Assembly (NCBI GenBank): GCA_934292725.1 | Contig: CAKQXY010000040.1 | Coordinates: 1-34,001 of the forward strand | Direction of reading: 5' to 3' | Source: an uncultured Lachnospiraceae bacterium | GTDB lineage: Bacteria; Bacillota; Clostridia; Lachnospirales; Lachnospiraceae | Length of the DNA: 34,001 nucleotides | Part shown: in pieces, positions 1 through 6,930 of the stretch | Layout: every line of letters begins with the position of its first letter | Position numbering within the stretch: the stretch's first letter is position 1 | The notes under the pieces: generated by a model | The model's input: only the letters and a program-made list of their open reading frames with translations | Databases searched by the model: none | What the model was told of the DNA's origin: nothing | Position numbers and translations under genes: made by a program

Positions 1-50
1 TGCTTTTTGAAATCTTTACATAGGTTATTTGTTTTTAAAATTGCTTTCAT
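1..50 (-). CDS. ABC transporter ATP-binding protein, N-terminal fragment
   Basis: The minus strand from 50 to the window edge stays open and reads MKAILKTNNLCKDFKK. This is the typical first beta strand of ABC ATPases of the bacitracin/lantibiotic-immunity type (pattern LKTNNLCK-F). A GGAAAGGG ribosome binding site lies about 11 nt upstream. The ATG at 60 is out of frame and stops quickly, so 50 is the better start. Only 16 codons are visible; no Walker motif falls inside the window, so the subfamily is inferred from the N-terminal pattern alone. Confidence 0.6.
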   Translation of the reverse strand, partial: MKAILKTNNLCKDFKK

Positions 51-170
51 AATTGTTCATACCCTTTCCTTATTTTTTAGTTAAAGTATAAAAAGCAAAA
101 TTAAAGATTTTATGAAGATTTCAAAATATTATATTTTAATCTAGCCGTAGCGTGTAACTTGCAAAAGTGA

Positions 171-262
171 CCAGAGGGACAGGGACGGTGGCCGAATTGG
201 TGTCCCTGGTGGCTCAAGTCCGCAGGCTGGCCAGGGGGACACATTTTGAGCCACCGTCCCTA
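171..262. repeat. Palindromic REP-like element with nested inverted repeats
   Basis: The 12-mer AGGGACGGTGGC at 181-192 has its exact reverse complement at 250-261. A second arm pair, TGTCCCTGG at 201-209 and CCAGGGGGACA at 231-241, nests inside it with a two-base bulge. A competing 10-bp pairing joins 208-217 with 246-255. CCAGAGGGAC at 171 and CCAGGGGGAC at 231 form an imperfect direct repeat. No T-tract follows on either strand, so it is not a plain terminator. The GGGACGGTG...CACCGTCCC core resembles dispersed palindromes I associate with Clostridia genomes and REP-type transposases; this link is from memory. Confidence 0.6.
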
Positions 263-275
263 TCACCATGGCTTT

Positions 276-1031
276 TCAATATTTCACAGCACGAAAACGG
301 ATTCTCACGTAATCAATGTACCAACTGCCGTCATGATATAATTTTTCTTTTGTTTCTGCTTCGGCCTCCTCAATGATCTCAGATTTTAATGCTTCATCCA
401 TTCCTTCAAATGGTGCCTTATCAAACATATTTACCCAGTCTTTAAAGCCATCCTCTGTTTTCTGCTTTGTTGGACGGTCAAAAAGTACCGCATATTCAAC
501 GCGAAAGCCTGCTTCTTCTAAAAGTGGTGCATATTCTCCAATAGTTGGAAAATAAAAGACTCTCGGATAGACTAAGCCTCTCTTTGCAAATGCGCGCTCT
601 AACGCAGCATGAACGGTCTCTGCACAGCCATTTCCGCCAAACTCACATACAAGCTCACCGCCAGTCCTTAACTGTCCGGCGAGATGACACAACATATGAG
701 GGTGCATCGAAGCGTCAATCCAGTGCAATACTGCATTGGAAAAGATTGCATCAACTGGCTCCTCAAGATGAAAGCTGCATGCATCGCCATGCAAAAATGT
801 CATCTGCGGATATTGTGCTTTTGCAATTTCAAGCATCGACTCTGACGCATCCATTCCAATTACCTTATAGCCTTTTTCCAAAAGTTTTGCACTTAACGCT
901 CCATTTCCACAACCTAAATCAAGCACAGCAGATCCCTTTGGACTCTTTAACAGACTGATCACATCCTCGCCATATTCATGTACAAATGAAAAATTTTCCT
1001 TATAGCCTTTTGCATCCCAGTTTATATTCAT
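276..1031 (-). CDS. Class I SAM-dependent methyltransferase
   Basis: This 251-residue cytoplasmic protein has a Rossmann-type methyltransferase fold. Motif I is VLDLGCGNGALSAKL near residues 35-50, followed by the acidic end of strand 2 (VIGMDAS) and a motif II/III region (DAIFSNAVLHWI). The 'SNAVLHW' pattern and the length are typical of the trans-aconitate methyltransferase/Methyltransf_11 group; the substrate cannot be read from sequence. The start at 1031 is chosen because AGAGGTG lies 5 nt upstream; the frame is open for 24 codons further but has no comparable ribosome binding site. It is transcribed alone from the promoter at 1084-1111 and ends close to the palindromic element. Confidence 0.9.
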   Translation of the reverse strand: MNINWDAKGYKENFSFVHEYGEDVISLLKSPKGSAVLDLGCGNGALSAKLLEKGYKVIGMDASESMLEIAKAQYPQMTFLHGDACSFHLEEPVDAIFSNAVLHWIDASMHPHMLCHLAGQLRTGGELVCEFGGNGCAETVHAALERAFAKRGLVYPRVFYFPTIGEYAPLLEEAGFRVEYAVLFDRPTKQKTEDGFKDWVNMFDKAPFEGMDEALKSEIIEEAEAETKEKLYHDGSWYIDYVRIRFRAVKY

Positions 1032-1083
1032 GGTACACCTCTCTTTTTGTATTTCTTTTTTGTGCCTGCCTCCCCTTTTATTT

Positions 1084-1111
1084 ATTATATCGCTTTTCCA
1101 CATTACGGCAA
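1084..1111 (-). promoter_or_regulatory. Promoter of the methyltransferase
   Basis: On the minus strand TTGCCG (1106-1111) and TATAAT (1084-1089) are separated by 16 bp. The predicted transcript starts near 1077, about 46 nt before the ATG at 1031. The -35 box lies only 11 bp beyond the structured RNA element, so the two units are packed against each other. Confidence 0.6.
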
Positions 1112-1122
1112 GATGCAGATTT

Positions 1123-1328
1123 ATCGAAAGTACAGTTCACGGATAATTCATAGTATATGCCTAAGCCCGAAGGTGAATGGCTTTCACGAGCCGGACACTT
1201 GGAGCAGGTCTTTCAAAGTAATGTATAATAAGAAAGAACATAAAAGGAACCTGCGGAGTTTGGTCCGGCGACGAAACCATTACACCGAAGGGCTTTCGTA
1301 AACCATCCTCGTGAACTGTACTTTCGAT
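1123..1328 (-). ncRNA. Structured noncoding RNA, possibly raiA-like
   Basis: The region has no credible protein gene but folds as one long rod. ATCGAAAGTACAGTTCACG (1123-1141) and its perfect reverse complement (1310-1328) close it over 19 bp. Nested pairs follow: 1163-1168 with 1290-1295, a symmetric 3-nt loop, 1172-1175 with 1283-1286, 1176-1180 with 1277-1281, 1182-1185 with 1273-1276, 1190-1196 with 1263-1269 (7 bp, GC-rich), 1204-1209 with 1249-1254, and 1209-1214 with 1232-1237 around an AT-rich terminal loop. Such consecutive nested helices over 206 nt are not expected by chance. Size, outer closing stem and family of host resemble the clostridial raiA RNA, but I cannot confirm that assignment. 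The minus strand is preferred because a promoter (1383-1411) points into it; strand remains uncertain. Confidence 0.65.
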
Positions 1329-1360
1329 CCGCCTCTGTCGAATCCTGCGTTCTATTTTTC

Positions 1361-1389
1361 TTGCTTTTTGCCCTTTTTTCTGGTATTAC
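1361..1389 (+). promoter_or_regulatory. Candidate promoter and operator of the XRE regulator
   Basis: TTGCTT (1361-1366) and TATTAC (1384-1389) are spaced by 17 bp, and TGG precedes the -10 box, giving an extended -10. The imperfect palindrome GTATTACTGTAAATAC (1383-1398) covers the -10 region and is a candidate operator for the regulator encoded just downstream. Confidence 0.45.
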
Positions 1390-1411
1390 TGTAAATACGA
1401 CAAGAAAGCAA
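1383..1411 (-). promoter_or_regulatory. Candidate promoter reading into the structured RNA
   Basis: TTGCTT (1406-1411) and TAATAC (1383-1388) are spaced by 17 bp on the minus strand. Transcription would begin near 1376, about 48 nt before the closing stem of the RNA element. The -10 box is shared with the plus-strand promoter of the XRE gene. Confidence 0.4.
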
Positions 1412-1431
1412 AAGAAACGGAGACAAAACAA

Positions 1432-1671
1432 ATGCGAGATATTCCAAAATTTGACTCCAGAGAAATCGGTCAGAACCTGCACTCATTGATGAAGCAGCAC
1501 GATATGACTGTAAAAGACCTTCAGAAAATATTAGGACTTTCCTGTCCGCAAACAATTTACCACTGGTTGAATGGTGATTCTGTTCCCACTATTGATAATC
1601 TCTATAATTTAAGCCATCACTTTGACATTTGCATTGATGAACTGCTTATGGGACGCTGCCCGAAAGTTTGA
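1432..1671 (+). CDS. Small XRE-family helix-turn-helix regulator
   Basis: The 79-residue protein is essentially one Cro/C1-type DNA-binding domain. A helix precedes the HTH (REIGQNLHSLMKQHDMT), followed by VKDLQKILGLSCPQTIYHWLNGDSVPT, where the second helix and the recognition helix around QTIYHW are clear, and a C-terminal helix (IDNLYNLSHHFDICIDELL). There is no ligand or oligomerisation domain beyond that. GGAGA lies about 8 nt before the ATG. The gene sits 96 nt before a YczE-like membrane protein on the same strand, which makes that gene and its own promoter the likeliest targets. Function as repressor or activator is not visible. Confidence 0.88.
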   Translation: MRDIPKFDSREIGQNLHSLMKQHDMTVKDLQKILGLSCPQTIYHWLNGDSVPTIDNLYNLSHHFDICIDELLMGRCPKV

Positions 1672-1679
1672 TTTTCTTG

Positions 1680-1707
1680 TTGCAAATCAGTAAGACTATG
1701 CTATACT
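1680..1707 (+). promoter_or_regulatory. Promoter upstream of the YczE-like gene
   Basis: TTGCAA (1680-1685) and TATACT (1702-1707) are spaced by 16 bp, giving a start near 1714 and a leader of about 54 nt. A second possible pair, TTGTCT (1718-1723) and TATATT (1741-1746) with 17 bp, would leave only about 15 nt before the ATG and is less likely as the sole promoter. Confidence 0.5.
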
Positions 1708-1767
1708 TAAAAATGGCTTGTCTGTACTGCAGATGGGTACTATATTCAATACAAAAGGAACTTTTTT

Positions 1768-2460
1768 ATGAGCGCAATTTTCACAAAAGACTTTTTTACT
1801 CACATGTACCGAAGAAAAAATTTCGTTCCCCGTCTGCTTCTGGTGCTTTTCGCTGTTATCCTGATGGGGTTTTGCCTGTCCTGGCTCGTTTTATGTGACA
1901 TGGGCACTGACCCTTGTACAATGATGAATCTGGCAATATCAGATAAGCTTGGTATGGCAATCGGTGACTGGCAGGCATTGATGAACATTATTCTTCTTAT
2001 TTTTGTTATCATTTTTGGCGGTCGAAACTTAGGCTTTGGAACACTTGCCAACATGTTTCTTGTTGGTTACTCTCTGCAGTTTTTCTCTTGGCTTTGGGGA
2101 ATTGTTCTTCCGGCTGGTGTTGTTACAGATGGCGTTTTTACTTCCATGACAGTGCGCATTTGTGTACTGTTTCCTTCGCTGATCTGCTTTATTTTCGCGG
2201 CTGCACTCTATATGGATGTTGATCTTGGAACTGCACCGTATGATGCTGTTCCGTATATCATCTGGAACACACTGAAAAAGAAAGCTTCTTCTATTCCATT
2301 TCGCTTTGTGCGCATGGGCTTCGACATCGTTGTCGTAATAATCGCATTGATTTTTGGCGGCAAGCTTGGAGTGGTCACAGTACTTATGGCTTTTGTACTT
2401 GGACCAGTCATTGAATTTGTCGGAAATCTGCTTCAAAAAGTTATCGAGATCGATGAATAA
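1768..2460 (+). CDS. YczE/YitT-like integral membrane protein
   Basis: The 230-residue protein has about five hydrophobic segments (approximately residues 18-40, 62-82, 88-112, 125-150 and 185-215). It carries the features of the YczE/YyaS family: a CDMGTDPCTMMN loop after the first membrane segment and a related DLGTAPYDAVPYI loop in the second half, suggesting two similar halves. The family is found in many Firmicutes; no substrate is established. AAAGGAAC lies 6 nt before the ATG. It is likely controlled by the XRE protein encoded before it, and it ends at a shared bidirectional terminator. Confidence 0.82.
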   Translation: MSAIFTKDFFTHMYRRKNFVPRLLLVLFAVILMGFCLSWLVLCDMGTDPCTMMNLAISDKLGMAIGDWQALMNIILLIFVIIFGGRNLGFGTLANMFLVGYSLQFFSWLWGIVLPAGVVTDGVFTSMTVRICVLFPSLICFIFAAALYMDVDLGTAPYDAVPYIIWNTLKKKASSIPFRFVRMGFDIVVVIIALIFGGKLGVVTVLMAFVLGPVIEFVGNLLQKVIEIDE

Positions 2461-2470
2461 AACGACATAA

Positions 2471-2515
2471 AAAATGGGTACCCACAGATTTCATTTTCCT
2501 GTGGATACCCATTTT
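2471..2515. terminator. Bidirectional terminator between convergent genes
   Basis: Arms at 2471-2487 and 2499-2515 pair over 17 positions with one mismatch around an 11-nt loop. The A-rich left and T-rich right flanks give a T-tract in both directions. It lies between the YczE-like gene (stop at 2460) and the MATE gene (stop at 2532), so it can serve both. Confidence 0.9.
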
Positions 2516-2531
2516 GTTGTATAACGATATT

Positions 2532-3902
2532 TTAATTTGCCTGTCCCTCTGCCGGCATTTTCTTAAATTGCCTAAGCACAAGTATGATGGCAAGCACACC
2601 TGCTACACCATCTGCAATTGGTCCTGCGTACATAACACCTTCGATACCAAATATAATCGGCAAAAGAAGCACAAGCGGGATCAAGAAGATGATCTGTCTT
2701 GTCATGGAAATGAAAATTCCCATCGGTGCCTTTCCGATTGAAGTGAAGAAGTTTGCTGTCAGCGGCTGAATACCGTTTAAGAACGTGCAGAACATGAAAA
2801 CACGGAAGTATGATACTGCAAATTGCTCATACAGCTCATCACCACTTCCAAACAGCGCCGTAATCTGACGCGGAAACAGCTGAAATCCTGCAAACGCAAT
2901 GACAGCAATTATGGTTGCCACTGTTGCTGCCAAACGATATGTCTTCTTCACACGACTGTACTGAGCTGCACCATAGTTAAATCCAATGATTGGCTGTGCA
3001 CCCTGTGAGATACCTATGACGATTGACAAAAACACCATGTTTACCTTAGATCCAACGCCAACTACAGCAAGCGGAATATCGCTTCCGTAGATGGACAGCG
3101 CACCATAGTAACGAAGCACGTTGTTCATAACAATCTGAGTCACAAAGATCGCAAGCTGATTAAAGCAGGCTGCCATACCTAGCGCCATAACCATTTTCAA
3201 GAAACGCGGCTTTGGCATAAAATCATGCAGCGAAAGCTTCACGGTGTGAAACTTTGGCAAATATCCGAGCACCATAAGCGCCGAAAAAATCTGTCCGATG
3301 ATCGTCGCCCATGCTGCACCAGCGATGCCCCACTTGAATACAAAAATGAACAGTGGGTCAAGAATCGTGTTAATGACTGCACCGGCCAGTGCCGACAGCA
3401 TAGAATACGTTGGCTTTCCGTCGGCACGAATAAGATGAGTTCCGCCTGTTGTCAGTACAAAGAACGGCATTCCAAGCGATGTGATTCCTACGTATGTCAT
3501 TGCATAATCCATTACATACTCTGTCGCACCAAACACCGTGATCAGTGGGCGAAGAAAAATTCTTGCCACAATACAAATGATCACACCGGCAATTACCAGA
3601 CTTCCAAACGCAGTTCCTGCGATTTTCTTCGCATTCTCCTCATGCTTTCGTCCCATTTCAAGGTTAAAATTTGATGCACCGCCGATTCCAAGCATCAGAC
3701 CGACAGCTGTAGCAAGTGTTGTCAGCGGAAATGCGACATTTGTTGCCGCATTTCCATACATGCCAACGCCCTGACCGATAAAGATCTGGTCTACGATGTT
3801 ATACAGCGCTGATACCAGCATACTGATGATCGACGGAACAGCAAATTTCATAAGCAGCTTGCCAAGCGGCGCACTGCCAAGTGGATTTTGTTTTACTTCC
3901 AT
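2532..3902 (-). CDS. MATE-family multidrug/Na+ (H+) antiporter
   Basis: The 456-residue length and about twelve hydrophobic segments are normal for MATE pumps. The N-terminus (NPLGSAPLGKLLMKFAVPSI) and the first-helix sequence SALYNIVDQIFIGQGVG are hallmarks of the MepA/DinF-like branch; internal repeats such as IGISQGAQPIIGFNYGA match the family's GxxxGxQPIxGxNxGA motif. These proteins export cationic drugs or metabolites across the cytoplasmic membrane. The ATG overlaps the end of the DEAD-box helicase gene by 10 nt, and GGAAAGG sits 7 nt upstream inside the helicase gene, which indicates coupled translation. It is the last gene of the run and ends at the bidirectional terminator. Confidence 0.93.
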   Translation of the reverse strand: MEVKQNPLGSAPLGKLLMKFAVPSIISMLVSALYNIVDQIFIGQGVGMYGNAATNVAFPLTTLATAVGLMLGIGGASNFNLEMGRKHEENAKKIAGTAFGSLVIAGVIICIVARIFLRPLITVFGATEYVMDYAMTYVGITSLGMPFFVLTTGGTHLIRADGKPTYSMLSALAGAVINTILDPLFIFVFKWGIAGAAWATIIGQIFSALMVLGYLPKFHTVKLSLHDFMPKPRFLKMVMALGMAACFNQLAIFVTQIVMNNVLRYYGALSIYGSDIPLAVVGVGSKVNMVFLSIVIGISQGAQPIIGFNYGAAQYSRVKKTYRLAATVATIIAVIAFAGFQLFPRQITALFGSGDELYEQFAVSYFRVFMFCTFLNGIQPLTANFFTSIGKAPMGIFISMTRQIIFLIPLVLLLPIIFGIEGVMYAGPIADGVAGVLAIILVLRQFKKMPAEGQAN

Positions 3903-5563
3903 TTCTTTGCCTTTCCTGTCTTCTTATCAATATCGTTCTTTTTGAAAGTGCGCTCCTTTCCAAACAAGCCCTTTGATTTCTTCTCAGACTTGTCTGATCT
4001 TTTTCTGTCACTTCCCTTTTTTTCAAATTTCTTATCCGATTTTTTATCAGACTTTTTATCAAATGCCTTGTCAGACTTACGCTTTCCTGGACGGTGTTCA
4101 CGCATCATATCAAGAACGTCTTCGTCAGTTTGTCTGCGGCGGCGGCCTTTGCCTTCGCGCCTGTCATCATCACCGCGTCTGTCGTCTCTTCTGCCGTTTC
4201 TTCCGCCCTTTCTCTCAGCGCGCTTCTTTCTCATCTCTTCGATATAATTTTCTGCTGGAATTTCTTCCATGTCATCTCCAAGATGAAGCTTTAAGAAACC
4301 TGCACAAAGCTCCATTGCCGTGATATTCTCCTCTTCGATCTTATCCTCTACCTTCTTTTGAAGTGATGACAGATCATTATTAGAAATTATCTCCATAACC
4401 TGATCAAAGATCTGGCTTGCCTTTGCCTGTGTGATATCTGCAACAGACGGAACCATTCTAGGCTTGATCTGTGTATTGCATATACGCTCAATATCGCGGA
4501 TACGGTAGATCTCTCTTCCGACAACAAGAGTGAAGGAACGTCCCTTTCTTCCTGCACGTCCTGTACGTCCAATACGATGAACATAGTACTCTACATCCTG
4601 CGGAATATCAAAGTTAAATACAGCTTCAACATCATCCACATCAAGACCTCTTGCTGCAACATCTGTTGCAATAAGGATTTCTGTCGTGCCATTTCTAAAG
4701 CTGTTCATAACCTTATCGCGCATCATCTGGCTCAAATCGCCATGAAGTGCATCAGCAAAATAGCCTCTTCCCTTTAAGTTCTCGCAGAGCACATCTGCCA
4801 TATGCTTTGTATTGCAGAAAATCAAAGAACGCTTTGGGTTGTAATAATCAAGCAAACGGCATACTACCTCTTCCTTGTTCTGTCTTTGTACCTCATAATA
4901 GTACTGCTTGACAAGCGGAATAGTCAGTTCCTTTCTCTCGATCTGAATCATCTGTGCATCCTTCTGATAACGGCCAGTGATACGAAGAATCTCATCTGGC
5001 ATTGTTGCGGAAAACAATGCCGTCTGATGATTCTCTGGTACACCTGCAAGGATAGTCTCAATATCCTCTACAAAGCCCATATTTAACATCTCGTCAGCTT
5101 CATCCAACACAACCATGCGGATGCCCTCAAGCTTTAACGTATGTCTTCTCATATGATCCATAACTCTTCCCGGTGTTCCAACAACAATGGACACCTTTCC
5201 GCGAAGAGAACGGATCTGTTTTTCAATATCCTGTCCTCCGTACACCGGAAGCACTTTTACACCCGGCAGATATTTTGCGTAGCGGCGCAGCTCATCTGCT
5301 GCCTGGATGGCCAGTTCTCTGGTCGGGCAAAGCACGATTGCCTGCACGCGCTCATCTTCCGGGTCGATCATCTGAACAAGCGGAATACCAAATGCCGCTG
5401 TTTTTCCAGTTCCGGTCTGTGCCTGTCCAATGATATCACGTCCTTCAAGCAGTGCTGGAATAGCAGACTGCTGAATTGGTGTCATCTCCTCATATCCGAT
5501 CTCTGTTACGGCGCGGATAATCCTCTCATCTATTTCAGAATTCTCGTATCGAATTGCTTCCAT
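3893..5563 (-). CDS. DEAD-box ATP-dependent RNA helicase, CshA/DeaD type
   Basis: The 556-residue protein has all helicase motifs in order: Q motif near MTPIQQSAIP (28-37), Walker A AQTGTGKT (48-55), PTRELA (80-85), TPGR (130-133), DEAD (154-157), SAT (185-187), ARGLD (304-308) and HRIGRTGR (329-336). After the two RecA-like domains comes a helical stretch (about 370-445) and then a long basic, low-complexity tail (about 447-556) rich in RGG-, KKSD- and KRSD-like repeats, expected to bind RNA without sequence specificity. No DbpA-type RNA-binding domain is evident. Such proteins unwind structured RNA in ribosome assembly, mRNA decay and cold adaptation. It follows the malY-like gene by 55 nt and overlaps the MATE gene by 10 nt. 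Confidence 0.95.
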   Translation of the reverse strand: MEAIRYENSEIDERIIRAVTEIGYEEMTPIQQSAIPALLEGRDIIGQAQTGTGKTAAFGIPLVQMIDPEDERVQAIVLCPTRELAIQAADELRRYAKYLPGVKVLPVYGGQDIEKQIRSLRGKVSIVVGTPGRVMDHMRRHTLKLEGIRMVVLDEADEMLNMGFVEDIETILAGVPENHQTALFSATMPDEILRITGRYQKDAQMIQIERKELTIPLVKQYYYEVQRQNKEEVVCRLLDYYNPKRSLIFCNTKHMADVLCENLKGRGYFADALHGDLSQMMRDKVMNSFRNGTTEILIATDVAARGLDVDDVEAVFNFDIPQDVEYYVHRIGRTGRAGRKGRSFTLVVGREIYRIRDIERICNTQIKPRMVPSVADITQAKASQIFDQVMEIISNNDLSSLQKKVEDKIEEENITAMELCAGFLKLHLGDDMEEIPAENYIEEMRKKRAERKGGRNGRRDDRRGDDDRREGKGRRRRQTDEDVLDMMREHRPGKRKSDKAFDKKSDKKSDKKFEKKGSDRKRSDKSEKKSKGLFGKERTFKKNDIDKKTGKAKKWK

Positions 5564-5618
5564 TCTAATAACCTTTTTTGCTGCCTCTTGACAGCTAATC
5601 CTCTCTAATTAAAATATC

Positions 5619-6830
5619 TTACTTTGCGTTAAATACATATTTATCCAGACGATCCATTGCTTCCTTTACTAACGCATGCGGAACTGCCAGATTCATACGG
5701 ATCGTATTTGGATTCATAAACGGTCTTCCGTCCTGCCATACAACACCAACTGCAATTCCGGCACGGATCAAATCATCCATAGTCATCTCAGGATGTGCCT
5801 TAAGCCAGCCGCTGCAGTCCAAATATAGCATGTAGGTTCCCTGTGCCTTTGCCACAGAAACACCCTCAAAATGTGTTGTGATATATGTATATGCATAATC
5901 AACGTTCTGTGTCAGAACTTCGCGAAGTTCATCAACCCACTCAGCACCTTCCTTTGTATAAGCGCCCATCAGTGCACTTATAGAAAGAACATTTGCACTA
6001 TTGTAATGACTGCACTTTTCTGCTTCCATCAAACGGTCACGCAGATAGCTATTGTATACAATGTGGTATGAGCCTACAAGACCTGCCAGATTGAATGTCT
6101 TTGACGGCGCGTAGAAAGCAAAGGTATGTTCATGAGCATACTCATTTACACTCTGTGTAGGGATATGCTTATAACCCTCTAAGGTCAGATCAGACCAGAT
6201 CTCATCTGAAATGACAAGACACTTATTCTTTTCATAAACTTCCATTGCCTTCTCAATCTCTTCACGCTCCCATACACGGCCACACGGGTTGTGAGGAGTG
6301 CAAAAGATTGCCAGATGAATATGATTTTCCTTAAGCTTCTTATCCATATCCTCATAATCCATGCGCCATACACCCTGCTCGTCCTTCTTTAATGGACTGT
6401 AAACGATCTTTCGTCCCATGTTATTGATTGTTCCGATAAATCCAATGTATGCTGGTGAATGAAGAAGAATTGCCTCACCTGGTGCTGTAAATGCCTGCAA
6501 TACAGAAGACACACCGCCAAGCACACCATTTTCATAGTCAATAGCTTCCTTTGGAATATCTGTTACACCATTTCTAATTTTCTGCCACTCTATAATAGAT
6601 TCACTATAAGCATCCTTGATATCAAAATAGCCGAAAACCGGATGTGCCAGACGATTCTGTATTGCCTCAATAACGCTCGGTGCTGTTGCATAATTCATAT
6701 CTGCAACCCACATCGGAATCTTAGAAAAACCTTCTTTTATTTCGGCATTGTCAAAAGGAATCTTGCTGACTGCAATTGCTCCTGTTCCTTCGCGGTCTAA
6801 AATTGTTGTAAAATCATACTTCATGCTCAT
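5619..6830 (-). CDS. MalY/PatB-family PLP-dependent aminotransferase/C-S lyase
   Basis: The 403-residue protein starts MSMKYDFTTILDREGTGA, the usual N-terminus of MalY/PatB enzymes. Fold-type I landmarks are NPCGRVW (N181), the PLP-ring aspartate in VISDEIWSD (D209) and the Schiff-base lysine in APSKTFNLAG (K244). Members cleave cystathionine and related S-conjugates to thiol, pyruvate and ammonia; some also have regulatory roles. The start at 6830 has GGAGAG at a suitable distance; the longer open frame adds 18 residues that no family member needs. The gene lies between an M19 dipeptidase and an RNA helicase, with no nearby cysteine or methionine genes to define the physiological substrate. 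Confidence 0.92.
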   Translation of the reverse strand: MSMKYDFTTILDREGTGAIAVSKIPFDNAEIKEGFSKIPMWVADMNYATAPSVIEAIQNRLAHPVFGYFDIKDAYSESIIEWQKIRNGVTDIPKEAIDYENGVLGGVSSVLQAFTAPGEAILLHSPAYIGFIGTINNMGRKIVYSPLKKDEQGVWRMDYEDMDKKLKENHIHLAIFCTPHNPCGRVWEREEIEKAMEVYEKNKCLVISDEIWSDLTLEGYKHIPTQSVNEYAHEHTFAFYAPSKTFNLAGLVGSYHIVYNSYLRDRLMEAEKCSHYNSANVLSISALMGAYTKEGAEWVDELREVLTQNVDYAYTYITTHFEGVSVAKAQGTYMLYLDCSGWLKAHPEMTMDDLIRAGIAVGVVWQDGRPFMNPNTIRMNLAVPHALVKEAMDRLDKYVFNAK

Positions 6831-6930
6831 CTTTTTGTCTCTCCATTCTTTCTCTTTTTTCTCAAATAATCCCAATTTGCACATTCCCTGCTTTTTTACT
6901 CAAAAGCCCCTCATGTTTTTTGCCTACAGC

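Noticed and set aside
545..958. Plus-strand open frame of 137 codons
   Set aside because: It lies antisense inside the methyltransferase gene, has no ribosome binding site and reads like random peptide.
1123..1328. Cobalamin-type or other known riboswitch
   Set aside because: I looked for cobalamin, TPP, SAM, FMN and purine landmarks and found none. The element is also closed by its own 19-bp stem and is not placed as a leader directly before a metabolic gene.
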